Shown in pieces: positions 6,659-7,493 of a DNA stretch of 7,493 nucleotides; the stretch's first letter is position 1, and each line of letters begins with the position of its first letter. The translations under genes and the position numbers were made by a program. The notes under the pieces are model-generated. The model searched no databases, was not told the origin of the DNA, and saw only the letters and a list, made by a program, of their open reading frames with translations. The DNA is from Myxococcales bacterium (GTDB taxonomy: Bacteria; Myxococcota_A; UBA9160; SMWR01), in contig JACZVU010000132.1 of NCBI GenBank assembly GCA_022572485.1, positions 1-7,493 of the forward strand, read 5' to 3'.

Positions 6659-7493
6659 TTGGCATTCACCAGAGGCTTGCATTCTTCGGGGAGGCTTCGG
6701 TAGTCCTCCGGTGTGAACGCCATGTCGGGCCTTGATTTCGCAAGGCTGACACAGAGTTTCTGATTGGTGCTGGCTGAGGCGGGCACGCTGCTCGGGAAAC
6801 AGTCGGCATTCGTCAGCTCCCCGTCTTCGTCGCCGTCCCCTTCCTCTTCGCCATTTCCGAAAAGCGGGCTGTTCGGGTCTGCGAGCGCTGCGAGATCCAG
6901 CGGGCGGATCGGGATCAAGACCCTCCTGCGGTAAACCGGCGGCTCCTCCTCATCCGACGTCCGTTCGGCCATCAGCGACAGTCGGATCTCCACCGCCAAT
7001 GGGAGAGCACTCGATTGGAGAAGGGTCGAGGAATCCCATTCGCTGTAGAGTTCGCCCTCCTCGCTGAGGAAGTTGAATCCGAAATACCGGAGGCCCTCGG
7101 CGAGCAGGAACGATCCGTCATCGCCCTCCCTCGGGAAGTCTTTGTTGAGCCTTTCGGGAAGGCGGGGCGAGGTCCATCGATACAGCGAGACCGAGTTGTC
7201 CGGGCCCGATTCCACCATGTAGGCGACGGTGGCGAGGTTCGTCTCGGCAGCGTCCGTTCGCGTCGGGTCGTGGTTTTGGGTGATGAATTTGAGCCGCTCG
7301 GAGGCATCGCCGCCGAGCCGGGCCTGGCCCAGGAAGATCCACGGGAATGCGAAGGGGTCCATCTCGGGCGGCTTCACCAGGAGCAAGGCACCCTCGATAT
7401 CGCGGGCGACGCGATCGAGAATTGCGCTCGCGCGCCGAACGCCACGGGTGTGGTCAGACGCGCGGGTGCTGGCGCGCGAGAGGTCTATATAGA
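6649..7493 (-). CDS. gspJ: Type II secretion minor pseudopilin GspJ, C-terminal part (runs off the right edge)
   Basis: About 280 residues are visible; the start, prepilin leader and N-terminal helix lie beyond the edge. Near the entry, ASAILDRVARDIEGALLLVKPP resembles the GspJ region after the helix. LKFITQNH, NLATVAYMVESG, VSLYRWTSPRLPE, LLAEGLRYFGFNF and ALPLAVEIRLSLM follow the strand order of GspJ pseudopilin domains, and the gene directly precedes gspK. GspJ joins GspI and GspK at the pseudopilus tip in the periplasm. The family is usually about 200-240 residues in total, so this copy is long. The excess is mainly a C-terminal extension after RVLIPIRPLDLA: an acidic stretch, a loop DGDEDGELTNAD (6802-6837) that fits an EF-hand/dockerin calcium loop, and four cysteines in the last 50 residues, the only ones in the visible part. 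The frame is open to the right edge, so an apparent TTG start at 7386 is not the true start. Confidence 0.87.
   Translation of the reverse strand, partial: YIDLSRASTRASDHTRGVRRASAILDRVARDIEGALLLVKPPEMDPFAFPWIFLGQARLGGDASERLKFITQNHDPTRTDAAETNLATVAYMVESGPDNSVSLYRWTSPRLPERLNKDFPREGDDGSFLLAEGLRYFGFNFLSEEGELYSEWDSSTLLQSSALPLAVEIRLSLMAERTSDEEEPPVYRRRVLIPIRPLDLAALADPNSPLFGNGEEEGDGDEDGELTNADCFPSSVPASASTNQKLCVSLAKSRPDMAFTPEDYRSLPEECKPLVNAKCR
6802..6837 (-). other. Candidate calcium-binding loop in GspJ
   Basis: The encoded DGDEDGELTNAD has Asp at loop positions 1, 3, 5 and 12, Gly at 6 and a hydrophobic Leu at 8, which matches the DxDxDGxLxxxD pattern of EF-hand and dockerin loops. It sits in a flexible acidic stretch, so it could also be low-complexity sequence that matches by composition. 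No second loop is apparent nearby. Confidence 0.45.

Noticed and set aside
1..7493. CRISPR arrays, tRNA/rRNA genes, insertion sequences, riboswitches
   Set aside because: I looked for regular direct repeats, transposase genes, terminal inverted repeats and conserved RNA cores and saw none; the DNA is nearly all accounted for by protein genes.

Overview
The window is GC-rich and almost fully coding. Every gene I can support lies on the minus strand, so transcription runs from the right edge (7493) to the left edge. Read that way, it holds the last part of a type II secretion system (T2SS) locus, gspJ (partial)-gspK-gspL-gspM-gspN, followed by three genes outside the core system: an ArsR-type regulator fused to a SAM-dependent methyltransferase, a REG-2/HDHD3-like HAD-superfamily protein, and the N-terminal two thirds of the TldD metalloprotease.

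The J-K-L-M-N order, a GspL whose cytoplasmic half looks like the PilM ATPase, and a GspN of the AsmA-like type known from Leptospira and delta-proteobacteria point to a GC-rich member of the former Deltaproteobacteria (Myxococcota, Desulfobacterota or relatives). This is inference from gene style; no rRNA or other marker is present.

Layout in transcription order: gspJ C-terminal part (7493-6649); gspK (6658-5630, overlapping the gspJ end by 10 bp); gspL (5616-4045, after 13 bp); gspM (4048-3500, ATGA overlap with gspL); gspN (3498-2599, 1 bp after gspM); ArsR-methyltransferase (2567-1620, after 31 bp); HAD protein (1616-888, after 3 bp, TTG start); tldD (898 to beyond base 1, overlapping the HAD gene by 11 bp). 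No gap exceeds 31 bp, and I see no promoter or U-tract terminator between genes, so all eight may be one transcription unit. No stretch of 300 bp lacks a gene.

GspJ and GspK are minor pseudopilins of the pseudopilus tip. GspL and GspM are inner-membrane platform proteins linking the GspE ATPase to the pseudopilus. GspN is an accessory inner-membrane/periplasmic protein. The regulator, HAD protein and protease have no established role in secretion, so their tight attachment is the main contextual oddity.

I found no clearly undescribed system. The points most worth a second look are a C-terminal extension of GspJ with a dockerin/EF-hand-like calcium loop and four clustered cysteines; a GspL with PilM-type nucleotide-binding motifs; the gsp-to-tldD gene chain; a methyltransferase and HAD pair in the same frame separated by one stop and one codon; and two perfect stem-loops inside gspN.
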